A DNA stretch of 64,000 nt, from the NCBI GenBank assembly GCA_022822445.1, contig JAJEBR010000121.1:124001-188000 (forward strand), read 5' to 3'. Shown here piece after piece: positions 24,986 to 33,842 of the stretch. Source of the DNA: Gemmatimonadota bacterium (lineage in GTDB: Bacteria; Gemmatimonadota; Gemmatimonadetes; Longimicrobiales; Gaopeijiaceae). Under the pieces are notes generated by a model. It saw only the letters and a list, made by a program, of their open reading frames with translations, made no database searches and was not told where the DNA came from. The position numbers and the translations under genes are program-made. Position 1 is the first letter of the stretch. Each line of letters begins with the position of its first letter.

Positions 24986-26031
24986 GAGAGGGCGACCGTG
25001 GCTGCGAAGAGCCCGGCCGCGGTGCCCGACGCCAGGGTGGGAGGCGTCACGCCGCCTCCTCCCAGGAGCAGAAGGCTGGTCGACACGGTTGCCCATGCGC
25101 CCGCGAACGTGACGGCCATCCCGAGCCGGTGCCAGGAGCGACTCTGTGGCCGAGCGCTCCTGGGCGGTGCTGGGCTGGGCGTCGTGGCCAGGGTGCGGAC
25201 AACGGACTCCACCTGGCCGTCGCTGACAGCAACCCCGGGCGCTACGGTGCGGCGCAGCGCCTCGGCCAGGGCCTCGGCATCCACCGCGCGGCGTCCCCGG
25301 ACGAGGCGGGTGAACGGCAACCCGAAGAACCTGCTGGACTCCGGCCAGGTCAATAGGCCTGCAAGTGTGAAGGACACTGCCGGCGGGGCCAGCGCAAGCC
25401 AGAGTGGCGAGAACATCCCGCGCATCTTGATCAGGTCGGCGACCGCGACCAGCGTGAGCAGGAAGGAGATGAACATTGCGAGACACACGCCCCAGCGCGC
25501 GCAGGTGCGCTTGCCTGCGGTCAGCCCCGCGGTGGCCCGTCCGGTCAGGGCCCCCGCCAACCCGCCGCCGGCCACGAACAGGGCGACCGCGAAGGGCACG
25601 ACCAGCCGCGCCCGCGGGTCGGCCACCATGCCCTCCTCCGGACTCGCCACGATGGGTCCGACCAGGGCCTCCACAGCGTAATCGTGGGTCATCGGACCCG
25701 CGGCAACAACCAGGTACGCGCCCAGCGCGAGCAACCCGAGCAGCTTCCAGTGCCGTGCGCGCACGCCGGGTCCCTGCTCGCCGTAGAGGTCGAAGGCGTC
25801 CAGGGCCGCGAAGAACGTGGCAACGGCGAACAGGACGGGTAGCGGGAAGGCGGCCATCGCCAACATGATCAGGACTCGATACCCGACCGAGGCGTCTGGT
25901 CCGATGGCGATGAACACGCCCACGTCGTAGACGACGTACAGGCCGACGATGACGAGAAGCGCGCACCCGAGGCTGCGCGAAAACGCGTCGTGATCCGGCC
26001 GTGGCCGGAAGAGGTTGAGGGGGTTTGTCAT
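24937..26031 (-). CDS. Multi-pass membrane protein of unknown function
   Basis: 364 residues from ATG 26031. At least seven hydrophobic segments are visible, for example CALLVIVGLYVVYDVGVFIA, LGLLALGAYLVVAAG, VPFAVALFVAGGGLAGAL and the final AATVALSCHL. A soluble region of about 70 residues (FTRLVRGRRAVDAEALAEAL and on) lies before the last two helices. No family recognised. It sits 85 nt after the ECF sigma gene and overlaps the AraC-type gene, so it could be a membrane-bound sensor or anti-sigma-like partner, but no anti-sigma motif is visible. Confidence 0.7.
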   Translation of the reverse strand: MTNPLNLFRPRPDHDAFSRSLGCALLVIVGLYVVYDVGVFIAIGPDASVGYRVLIMLAMAAFPLPVLFAVATFFAALDAFDLYGEQGPGVRARHWKLLGLLALGAYLVVAAGPMTHDYAVEALVGPIVASPEEGMVADPRARLVVPFAVALFVAGGGLAGALTGRATAGLTAGKRTCARWGVCLAMFISFLLTLVAVADLIKMRGMFSPLWLALAPPAVSFTLAGLLTWPESSRFFGLPFTRLVRGRRAVDAEALAEALRRTVAPGVAVSDGQVESVVRTLATTPSPAPPRSARPQSRSWHRLGMAVTFAGAWATVSTSLLLLGGGGVTPPTLASGTAAGLFAATVALSCHLRGRTPALTRMSP

Positions 26032-26115
26032 GGGCGAGCAACCGCGCAGTTCGGTGGGGAGTGTCTGGTCCCTACACTCCATTAACGCTCGCCGGTCCAA
26101 TTTAACGGAGTCATT

Positions 26116-26688
26116 TTACGACATTTGGTCCAACCAGTCCTCCAAAGCCGCCCAAACTGACCTCATTCGGCGAATCCGGTAGAGTCCGCGCTGCACCAGG
26201 TCCCCCACTGACCTCCGGCTGACACCCAGCGCTTCCGCCGTCTCCCGGACGCTCCGACCCTTGAGCACGCGCAGCACGATCGCCTCGCGTTCCCGGTTCG
26301 GCAGCCGGTCCAGCGCCCGGAACAGAGCGGTCCGCAGCCGCCGCCGCATCGTCCGTTCGTCGTGGCCGGGAGCGTCGGAGGGGACGTCGGCCAGGTCGTG
26401 GAGACCCACCTCGGCGTGGACGGTGAGGGCGTCCTGGCGAAGACTCGACCTGCAGACGTTTCGGGTCACCGCAATCGCCCACGCGGCGAACGACGCGCTC
26501 GGCCGGTAGGCTTCCAGCCGCTCCAGGATCTGGACCCAGCACTCCTGCAACAGGTCGCTGGCGTGGTCGTCGTCCCGTGCGTAGCCGCCGATCACCGTCA
26601 GGAGGTGCGGGCTTAGTTCCCGTACCAGCGCCCCGAGCAGCTCCGGATCTCGCGCACGCAGCAGGGCGAGATCTATCGGGGGCGTCAT
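26116..26688 (-). CDS. ECF-type RNA polymerase sigma factor
   Basis: 190 residues from ATG 26688. Sigma region 2 is seen in DLLQECWVQILERLEAYRPS followed by FAAWAIAVTRNVCRSSLR. Region 4 is seen in LPNREREAIVLRVLKGRSVR followed by ETAEALGVSRRSVGDLVQRG. The gene begins 25 nt after the large M14 peptidase gene and is followed by a membrane protein and an AraC-type regulator on the same strand. No cognate anti-sigma with a zinc motif is evident, so the control input is unknown. Confidence 0.93.
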   Translation of the reverse strand: MTPPIDLALLRARDPELLGALVRELSPHLLTVIGGYARDDDHASDLLQECWVQILERLEAYRPSASFAAWAIAVTRNVCRSSLRQDALTVHAEVGLHDLADVPSDAPGHDERTMRRRLRTALFRALDRLPNREREAIVLRVLKGRSVRETAEALGVSRRSVGDLVQRGLYRIRRMRSVWAALEDWLDQMS

Positions 26689-26713
26689 CGCGGGGCGGGA
26701 CCGGGCCGCATGG

Positions 26714-29700
26714 TCAGAAAGTCCCGGTCCTCCCGGAGCCCCCTTCCCCGGCTTCCGCCTCTTCCTTGTCGTCGTCTGCATCCTCCGGCGGCCGCGTCCG
26801 GCTCATCCTCAGGGTGGCGCCGCCGAAGAACGCCGAACCGCTCCGGCTCACGCGGTGGTCGCCGTCGTAGAGGTAATCCAGAATCGCCTGGTCCCACGAA
26901 AGCCCGGCCTTCGCCACAAGCTCCATCCAGGGCCCGTACGCGGTCTCGTCGGGAGCTTCCGTGATGCCGCTCCAGATGGTGATGCGCGGGTTGTAGCCGC
27001 CCCCACCGCTCGATCCCTTCAGCGGCATCTCGATGAGCACGCTGTCCGTCATCGGCAGCCGGAAGACCTCTGGGTCGAAATCCGCACCGTAACGGCGATA
27101 GCGGTCATAGGTGCGCTGGTTCATCTCGAAGACATCGCGGTTCGAATTGATTCCCGCGGTGATGTAGTCGCGGATCTTGAAGGCGGCGTCCTTGTGGCGC
27201 GGGTAGTCGGGATCGTCGATGTAGCCGAAGCCGGGCATGAACCAGCCCTTGTTGAAGCCCCAGTTGCGCTCGGTGACGCGGCCGCTCCGCACCAGGCCGC
27301 TGTACTCCGAGAAGAGCTGGACGACCTGATGGCTGGGGTAGCCGTGCGGGTTCAGGAAGATGTCCGGCAGCCAGCGGTCCCAGAGTTCGCCGCGGACCCT
27401 GGATTCGGGGTAGACGGGGAAGCTCCCGCCCCCGCCCACGTTCACGCCCAGCGATCCGAGGTAGCCGGCGTGCAGGATGTAGTCGGGTGTGATGCGGAAG
27501 AGGTCGTAGGCGAGCTGGGCGCCGTCGGGGTTGGTGAAGGGATGGATGACGACGTTGACCTTGTCCAGCCTGGGCATCTGCCCGGGGTCGGTGAGGAGCA
27601 GCTCGGCGTGGCGAAGCACGTGGCTCGTGGACGAGACCTCGTTGGCGTGCTCGCGTGCCGAATAGATGACCGTCGGCTTGAAGGTCGTCGCCTTGACGCG
27701 CGACCAGTGGGTCGTGGTGACCGGCGACATCAGGTCCATCGCCCATGTGGTCCTGCCCAGGTAGCTCTCGCCGACCCGGTACATGGTCGCGTGGTCGAAG
27801 GCGTGGCTCATCTTCGCCGCCATCTCGTGCCCCTCGGGCGGGGGGATGGGCGTGTCCCACTGGACGATTCGCTCGCCAGTGTAGCTCCAGTCGTCGGGCA
27901 GCAGGTCGGTCCAGACGGGCAGCGGTTCCGGCGTTCCGTTCGCGGGCAGCACCGCGGTGAGGCGGGTGGAATCGGTCGATTCGTGGGTCCAGTAGGCGCG
28001 CACGCCGATCTCTCCGACCTCGTGGTAGGCGAGGGCGTCGGGGTAGAGCCCGGCGTCCCGGAGCGTGCCGAGGTTTGCGAGGGTGGCCGCGATCTGCTCC
28101 GCGGAGATCATTCGGGCGTCGACGGCGTCGGAGGTGGCAAGGATGAGGAGGGAATCGCGCTGGTCGGCTTCGGAATCGACGCGGAGGCGAAAGTCGAGAC
28201 GGGAGAGGATGGAGCCGGGCGGATCGACGGCGGGTAGCGCACCGGCGCCGGTCCCTGGCAGAGCGTCGGGGGCTGCGGTTGCGGGCGCGATCACGATTCT
28301 CCGCAGGTCCGGACGCCCCATCGTGATCTTGGGTATGTCGAGCCGCTCCTCGCCGGTGGTGCCGTCGGCCCGCTCGTAACGCACGATTACCGTCGGCCGG
28401 TCCGTGGCGAATCCGGTGAAGGTGATGCGCCCGCTGCCGGAGCCGCCGTCGCCCTTCGGCCGCATGACGGGGATGATGCGGCCCGGATAGCTGAGACCCT
28501 GTCCACGCGCGTTGCGGCCGAGCAGCTGGAAGAACTCGATCGTGCCGAAGTAGATCTCCTCGTGCAGCGCGTCCATCGTCGAGATGATCTCGTTGTCGAC
28601 GCCAAGGCGGTAGTCGGGCTCGCTGAGCGACAGCTCGACGGTGAGCGTGCCGAAGTAGGGCTGGTCGGCGCGGCCCGCCCGCGGATTGCCCTCGTGCCGT
28701 TCCATCACGTAGTCGTAGATCGCCGGAAGGGTACTTGCCTGGAAGCGGTCCCAGAACCACTCGGGATCGGTGACGATGCGCTCATGCGCGAGGGTGTCGG
28801 CGCCGGAGGTCGCGGTGATCCAGCCGGTGGTTACCCGCACGTGCTCGTAGTCGCGGAACCGGTCGACGTAGGGGCGGAGCACCCAGACGGGGTCGAACGT
28901 CTCCTCGAGAAGGGTGTCGCCGCCGGCGGAAGTGGCTCGAACGCGGTAGGTCGGGCCGTCTTCGACCATTTCGAACCGGATCCGGTCGAGATCGATCCCC
29001 AGGTCCGCCACCAGGATCTCGTCGATCGGGAAGATCTCGTGCAGCCAGCGCAGGGGGGTGAGCATCGCCTGCTGGGGCCAATCGCCGGGCGGCTCGTTGC
29101 GCAGGAACTCGATCACGATCTCGCCGATATCCTGTCCCGCGAGCCGGGGCCCGACCGACTCGCGGAGCCAGAAGAAGCCCTGCTTGAAGGCGGAGAGAAC
29201 CTCGACCTCGGTGGCTTCGGGGTCGGCGCCGGCCTCGGCGAGGCGCTGGCTGGCCCGCTCGGCGACGGCGCGGCGCACCTCCGGCGGCTCGGAGAGCCTT
29301 GCGTGGATCCGAACCGGCTCGCCGCGGCCGACCTGCGGCAGAACGCGGGCCTCGAACGCCGCCCAGAAGCTGTCTATTTCGGAGGGCACTTCAAATTGGT
29401 CGTCGAAGATGGTGGTTGCGGCCTGCACGTCGCGGTTGTCGATCGTGACGGAGATGTTCTCCGTGCCGAGTGCGGCGGCGCGCTCCCGCACGACGTCGGC
29501 CAGGCCGGCCGGGGCCTTCTCGGCGGAGACGAGGATCTCGGCCGAGGCGATGTCCTCGCCGGCCAGCCCGGCCACGATCCGGTCCAGCTTGTACAGGCCG
29601 ATTGCGGCCTGGCCGCCTGGGGTGTAGCCGGACAGCGTGCCCCAGAGTTCCTGCTCGATGTCGCTGAAGGTGGGGGTGCCATCGGCCCAGGCACTGACAC

Positions 29701-31087
29701 CGGGGAAGACCTCCGCCAGGCGCTTTGTGGCCATTGTGGCGCCCGCCTGGTCCGAACCGGTGACCACCACCGCGGACCTGCTTCCGAAGGCATCCGGCAC
29801 GATCTCGATCAGGCCGTGACCGGGGGGCAGTTCCCCCGGCGCGATCCTGCCGCTGTCGGCGAGCTCGGCGATGAACGGGTGATCGCTGCCCACCAGGACC
29901 ATCGGGGGCTCGCGAGCCGCGTCCTCGATCTCGCCCGTCGTCCTGACCAGCGGGACGGTGAACCCGGTGGTTTCCAGGCCCAGCCGGGCCGCGAGTTCGG
30001 GCACGCCCTCGGCGCCCTCGCCCGGCACGAGGATCACGCCGATGCTGTTGGGGATGTCGCCGCCGCCGAGAAAGCCACCGCTCCGGTAGAGGTCGGCGAG
30101 GTCGGGCGTGCCGCCGCTCCCGCCGGGGCGGCCGCCGGACGGCGAGGAGGGTGTCAGTGCGGGAAGCTCGACCTCCCAGCCGCCGCCGGTGACGGTCACC
30201 GTGGCGAGGTTTCGGAAGCGCAGGTCGCTCGAACCGCTGTCTGTGCTGTCGGGGTCGGCGCGCCCCCGGGCAAGGGTGCCCAGGCGGTCGAGCGCGTCGG
30301 CGGTGAGGGAGTCGGCGGTGCCGGCGTCGAGGGGAGGGTCCGCTTCCGGGTCGGCGGCGAAGCCGAGTTCGGCGAAAAGGTGAATTTCGTCGCCGGGGCC
30401 ATTGACGGAGACGCGTGGATATGAAAAGGTGGCCGATCGAGCCATTGAGTCGCCCGCCGTGAGCCATTCGTTGATTTCCTCGCCGACATCGGCGACGAGG
30501 GGCCCGGAGAGGGAGCGGATGTGCGGCAGCGATCCCGCGAGGAGTCGCGCCGCGCGCAGAATGGCATCGTCGTCACCGCCGAGGACGGCGACCCACCGGT
30601 CGCCGAGCGGGGTCGCAAGGGTGGCGACGGTTGGGGGGGTGCCGGGGGCGGGGGTGTGGACGCCGAAGTCCGCGGGCGAGAGGCCGAGCGGTTCGAGGGC
30701 ACGGTGGCCGATCAGGATGCCGACCTGCCCGGGCCGCACCCCGCGGCGCAACGGCAGGTCGAGCGCCATGGTCTCGAAACCGAGCCGGGCCGCGATCTCG
30801 GCGGCGGCCGCCCGTTCGGCTGTGGCCGGTTCGGGCGCGAGGATCAGCGTCGCGCCGAGGCGGTCGGGCACGCTGTCGCCGTTCTCGTCAAGGAGGAGAT
30901 GGCCGAAATCGAACAGGGTGGCGAGGTCGAGAGGGGGCGGGGTGGCGGGGGGGGTCTGGGGGGCGGCGGGGTGGGGGGATGCCAGCAGTGCGGCGATGGT
31001 GGCCAGGACGAGCAGCGCGGGGTGGAGGCCGGTTGCGTTCGGGGTGGTAGCCGTGCGGGGGGGGATGCGCCTGCGGTCGCTGTTCAT
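26714..31087 (-). CDS. Large secreted M14-family metallopeptidase
   Basis: 1457 residues from ATG 31087 with a signal peptide (ALLVLATIAALLASPHPAAPQ). The C-terminal third carries the M14 carboxypeptidase zinc motif in YSAREHANEVSSTSHVL (HxxE), the HPFTNPDGAQLAYDL block and a third His in LNPHGYPSHQVVQ. The first 900 residues hold repeated alpha/beta units (LGATLILAPEPATAERAAAA, IGVILVPGEGAEGVPELAAR) that are not a standard peptidase part. It is several times longer than classical carboxypeptidases. Expected place is the periplasm or outer surface, with a role in peptide or cell-wall peptide breakdown. Confidence 0.88.
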   Translation of the reverse strand: MNSDRRRIPPRTATTPNATGLHPALLVLATIAALLASPHPAAPQTPPATPPPLDLATLFDFGHLLLDENGDSVPDRLGATLILAPEPATAERAAAAEIAARLGFETMALDLPLRRGVRPGQVGILIGHRALEPLGLSPADFGVHTPAPGTPPTVATLATPLGDRWVAVLGGDDDAILRAARLLAGSLPHIRSLSGPLVADVGEEINEWLTAGDSMARSATFSYPRVSVNGPGDEIHLFAELGFAADPEADPPLDAGTADSLTADALDRLGTLARGRADPDSTDSGSSDLRFRNLATVTVTGGGWEVELPALTPSSPSGGRPGGSGGTPDLADLYRSGGFLGGGDIPNSIGVILVPGEGAEGVPELAARLGLETTGFTVPLVRTTGEIEDAAREPPMVLVGSDHPFIAELADSGRIAPGELPPGHGLIEIVPDAFGSRSAVVVTGSDQAGATMATKRLAEVFPGVSAWADGTPTFSDIEQELWGTLSGYTPGGQAAIGLYKLDRIVAGLAGEDIASAEILVSAEKAPAGLADVVRERAAALGTENISVTIDNRDVQAATTIFDDQFEVPSEIDSFWAAFEARVLPQVGRGEPVRIHARLSEPPEVRRAVAERASQRLAEAGADPEATEVEVLSAFKQGFFWLRESVGPRLAGQDIGEIVIEFLRNEPPGDWPQQAMLTPLRWLHEIFPIDEILVADLGIDLDRIRFEMVEDGPTYRVRATSAGGDTLLEETFDPVWVLRPYVDRFRDYEHVRVTTGWITATSGADTLAHERIVTDPEWFWDRFQASTLPAIYDYVMERHEGNPRAGRADQPYFGTLTVELSLSEPDYRLGVDNEIISTMDALHEEIYFGTIEFFQLLGRNARGQGLSYPGRIIPVMRPKGDGGSGSGRITFTGFATDRPTVIVRYERADGTTGEERLDIPKITMGRPDLRRIVIAPATAAPDALPGTGAGALPAVDPPGSILSRLDFRLRVDSEADQRDSLLILATSDAVDARMISAEQIAATLANLGTLRDAGLYPDALAYHEVGEIGVRAYWTHESTDSTRLTAVLPANGTPEPLPVWTDLLPDDWSYTGERIVQWDTPIPPPEGHEMAAKMSHAFDHATMYRVGESYLGRTTWAMDLMSPVTTTHWSRVKATTFKPTVIYSAREHANEVSSTSHVLRHAELLLTDPGQMPRLDKVNVVIHPFTNPDGAQLAYDLFRITPDYILHAGYLGSLGVNVGGGGSFPVYPESRVRGELWDRWLPDIFLNPHGYPSHQVVQLFSEYSGLVRSGRVTERNWGFNKGWFMPGFGYIDDPDYPRHKDAAFKIRDYITAGINSNRDVFEMNQRTYDRYRRYGADFDPEVFRLPMTDSVLIEMPLKGSSGGGGYNPRITIWSGITEAPDETAYGPWMELVAKAGLSWDQAILDYLYDGDHRVSRSGSAFFGGATLRMSRTRPPEDADDDKEEAEAGEGGSGRTGTF

Positions 31088-31250
31088 GGACTGGTGGTCT
31101 CTCGTTGGCGGGAATGTAGGCTGAGGATGTGGCTGAAGATGGAGCGGTGCGGGGCGCGAGGCCACCCTCTTTGTTCGGTGAAGCCGTGCGCGATGAATCG
31201 AGCTTGCCGTTGTCAACGTCCGGTCTTGCCGGAAGAGTCTGATCGGACAC

Positions 31251-31394
31251 TGTCAACTCGATGTGCGTTATGTTGACGGCCAGCGCACGCCCCGGGCCGG
31301 CTTCCGCGGGTCCCTGCGGGGATACCGCTACGAAGAGGGCGACGACAGCCTGCCCTTCGTGGATATCATGGAGGTGACGCTGGTTCCGCGCTGA
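31251..31394 (+). pseudogene. 3' gene remnant in the gap 31088-31401
   Basis: The 314-bp gap between the peptidase and acylase genes holds a plus-strand frame without a usable start that ends at TGA 31392-31394. Its last residues (VDGQRTPRAGFRGSLRGYRY, then EEGDDSLPFVDIMEVTLVPR) have protein-like composition and end exactly before the acylase stop. It looks like the tail of a lost gene, but I cannot name the family. Two TTGACA hexamers on the minus strand near 31220 and 31250 could belong to the promoter of the peptidase gene. Confidence 0.3.
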
Positions 31395-31401
31395 TGGGCC
31401 G

Positions 31402-33768
31402 TTACCGCCGGGCTTCACGCCCCGGCCGGTAGCGCCGAATCGCGGCTGCATCCATCTCCTCGGCGGTCCACGCGATCCGCTTCATCTCGCCGCGTGAGAA
31501 CATCGCAGCCTGGTCGGCGTGGTGCGGGGAATCGATGCGGGCGGTCTGGCCGTAGGCGAGCACGGTGTAGGCCCGCGGGATCTCGCCGAACTCCACGATC
31601 AGCACCCAGGCGTCGCCGCGGTTGGCCGCGAGGCGCTGGTCACTGTCGCTCGCGGGTGCGAAGGACAGGGCCCGGAAGCACCCCAGGGTGGGCGGGCAGC
31701 CGGAGGCAGGCAGGTCGATGTCGCCGCGAATGACGCGGTGGATGTCGCCCCACTGGACATCGAGAGGGATGGTCTGACTCCGCAGGGTGTCGACCGCGGC
31801 CAGGAGTGCGTCCACCGCCGCGGCCGGGTCGCGCAGGCCGAAGGGCGTCGTCGCCGGCCGCTCCGGATCCCACGGCTGGCGCCAGCGCAGGGAGTCGGGC
31901 GCCCCGCCGAAGTAACCACCGGCCCAACGCTGGAATAGCACCCCGCCCCGGCTGTCGGCGGATGCGGTGCGGTCCCAGGCGGCGAGCACGGCGAGGGCTT
32001 CGGCGAGCCGGGAGTCACCAGCTGCTTCCGGGCCACCCGCAGCCCCGCGATCCAGCGCATCTCGCGCCGCGCTCAGCAGGTCATCCATCACCCGCTCCGC
32101 CATGAGCATCCGCGGCGAGTGCTTGAGCGCGATGACGTCTTCCAGGGTGAGAGGTTCGGGGTTCGGCGTGCCGGCGGGCTCCGGGGCACCCATGGACACC
32201 GGCGCATCCGCGGGCTCCGACCCGCCCCCGGGCTCATTGCCGGCCGCCAGCTCCAGCGACAGCTGGCTTCTGAGCCGCAGCCGCGGTGCGGGCAGGTTGG
32301 GTGGAACGGTGTCGCGATCCAGCGGGACGTTGAGGTTGGTGTAGTCGGGAGTGTCGTTGGCCTGCTGGACGTATCCGCCGGGCGGGTTGAGGTAGAGGGG
32401 CAGATCCTCCCAGGGGACGAGTTCGGACCAGATGTCGGCGGACGACGCGGCGAAGGCGGCCGTGTCGCCGGTGACCGGGTGGGGGAGCAGGGGAAGCCGG
32501 GCGTTGTAGTAGTGCGCGATGTTCCCGTCGGCGTCCGCGTAGGTGAAGTTGGACGTGGAGTGGGCGCGCATCCCCATGACGCGGAGCCACTCGTCGAGGT
32601 CGGTTGCCATCATCATCCGCAGGAACTGTTCGCCGCGCCGGAATTCGCCGTCACGCGGGTCCTTGAGGATGTAGATGTCGTCTTCGGTGCGGTGGATGAC
32701 CGGCCCGTGCGGGGTGTGCCAGGTTGTGCGGGTCTCGGTGGCGGTGTCACCGGCGTCCGTCAGGTAATCGACGGTGGCTTCGCGGCGTTCCAGCGGCAGG
32801 GGCTGGCCATCGAGGATCGCGTGGTTCTCAAGCTCGGGGTGGGCGCGCAGCCGGTAGACCTGGGACAGCGTGGGGGAGTTGTTGGTCGTCGCCCAGCCGA
32901 GGCGCGGATTGAAGCCGCCGATGATCCCGAACGCGGTCCCGATGCGGAAGTCGCCGTAGAAGTCGATGACGCCGGGCACGCGGACGTGCGCTTCGTAGTA
33001 GGTCAGGCCGGAGGGACGGGCGAGGAGGTTCCCGCCGCCCCAACCGAGGTGTGGATTGCGCAGCAGGATGGTGTGGCCGGACGCGGTGCGGGAGCCGTGG
33101 AAGGCCCAGGCGTTGGAGCCATCGAGCAGGAAGGATGGGGTGGGAGAGGATGGCTGTTGGAGGGCGTCGGGGAGGACCGGGTCCGGAGCCGGACGGGAAC
33201 CGGATGCCGTTGCGGGTGCGGATGCCGTTGCGGGCATGGATGCCGTTGCGGGCGCGGTCGCCAGGTTGCGGCGAAAGCGGGCGGCGTCTCCGCGGCTCCA
33301 GCTCTGCACGTCGCGGGCGAGGGCGTCGGGGCCGGTGAAGTCGGGCGTGACCCAGGCGGGGAACTCGGCAGGGTGCAGATGGATGTAGTGATTGACGCCC
33401 TCCGCGAAGCCCCGGTACACGGCCTGGGCGTGGGGGTCGAGCTGGTCGAAGGTTTCCATCGCGCGGGCGTGCGAGGCGCGCGCGGCGAAGTCGGCGTCCA
33501 GTTCGGCTTCGCCCAGATTGAGGGCCAGGGTGCCGCGGCTCGCGACCATCGCGACGGCGATCGAGGCGCTGTAGTCCTCCGACTGCACGTAGCCGAGTGC
33601 GAATCCCATGGCCTCGAGGTCGTCGGCGAGGATGTGGGGGACGCCGTACTCGGTGCGAACGATCTCCACGCGGCGCGCGATCTCGTGCGTTGGGGGCTGG
33701 CAGGCAAGGAGAGCGGGCGCAAGGAGCGCGTAGATTAATGCGCGCGGGCTGAATCTGCGCCGATGCAT
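31402..33768 (-). CDS. Penicillin-acylase-family N-terminal nucleophile hydrolase
   Basis: 788 residues from ATG 33768. Lipobox LLAPALLAC, then an alpha-chain region (VEIVRTEYGVPHILADDLEA, GFALGYVQSEDY). The beta chain should begin at the Ser of GSNAWAFHGSRTASG, the autocatalytic cut site and nucleophile of penicillin acylases, followed by NPHLGWGGGN. The linker before the cut is a low-complexity 6-residue repeat (PATASM, PATASA, PATASG). Such enzymes cleave amides of acyl-homoserine lactones, beta-lactams or peptides; the substrate here is open. The start codon lies within a fragment of the dispersed repeat. Confidence 0.9.
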   Translation of the reverse strand: MHRRRFSPRALIYALLAPALLACQPPTHEIARRVEIVRTEYGVPHILADDLEAMGFALGYVQSEDYSASIAVAMVASRGTLALNLGEAELDADFAARASHARAMETFDQLDPHAQAVYRGFAEGVNHYIHLHPAEFPAWVTPDFTGPDALARDVQSWSRGDAARFRRNLATAPATASMPATASAPATASGSRPAPDPVLPDALQQPSSPTPSFLLDGSNAWAFHGSRTASGHTILLRNPHLGWGGGNLLARPSGLTYYEAHVRVPGVIDFYGDFRIGTAFGIIGGFNPRLGWATTNNSPTLSQVYRLRAHPELENHAILDGQPLPLERREATVDYLTDAGDTATETRTTWHTPHGPVIHRTEDDIYILKDPRDGEFRRGEQFLRMMMATDLDEWLRVMGMRAHSTSNFTYADADGNIAHYYNARLPLLPHPVTGDTAAFAASSADIWSELVPWEDLPLYLNPPGGYVQQANDTPDYTNLNVPLDRDTVPPNLPAPRLRLRSQLSLELAAGNEPGGGSEPADAPVSMGAPEPAGTPNPEPLTLEDVIALKHSPRMLMAERVMDDLLSAARDALDRGAAGGPEAAGDSRLAEALAVLAAWDRTASADSRGGVLFQRWAGGYFGGAPDSLRWRQPWDPERPATTPFGLRDPAAAVDALLAAVDTLRSQTIPLDVQWGDIHRVIRGDIDLPASGCPPTLGCFRALSFAPASDSDQRLAANRGDAWVLIVEFGEIPRAYTVLAYGQTARIDSPHHADQAAMFSRGEMKRIAWTAEEMDAAAIRRYRPGREARR
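33202..33255. repeat. 18-bp tandem repeat, three units, inside the acylase gene
   Basis: Three exact-length units beginning ggatgccgttgcgggtgc, ggatgccgttgcgggcat and ggatgccgttgcgggcgc. On the coding (minus) strand they give the 6-residue units PATASM/PATASA in the linker before the catalytic Ser. The unit length of six codons keeps the frame, so copy number can vary without breaking the enzyme. Confidence 0.85.
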
Positions 33769-33790
33769 CGCCGCCCGGATGCAACGGGGA
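33761..33790 (-). repeat. Left-module fragment of the dispersed repeat at the acylase start
   Basis: The plus-strand sequence gatgcatcgccgcccggatg then caacgggg matches gatgcatcgccgaccgaatg and cagcgggg of the copy at 51238-51481. The ATG of the acylase gene (33768) lies inside it. Terminal repeat and core are not seen. Confidence 0.6.
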
Positions 33791-33842
33791 TGGGCTCTGC
33801 GGTTCGCGGGCGCGAGCGGTACGCGGGTGGGCGGATGTCGCT

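Noticed and set aside
24137-26041. Very long minus-strand frame joining AraC-type sequence to an upstream Arg/Pro-rich part
   Set aside because: The upstream part overlaps the membrane-protein gene in another frame and has shadow-type composition; only the AraC part is coding.
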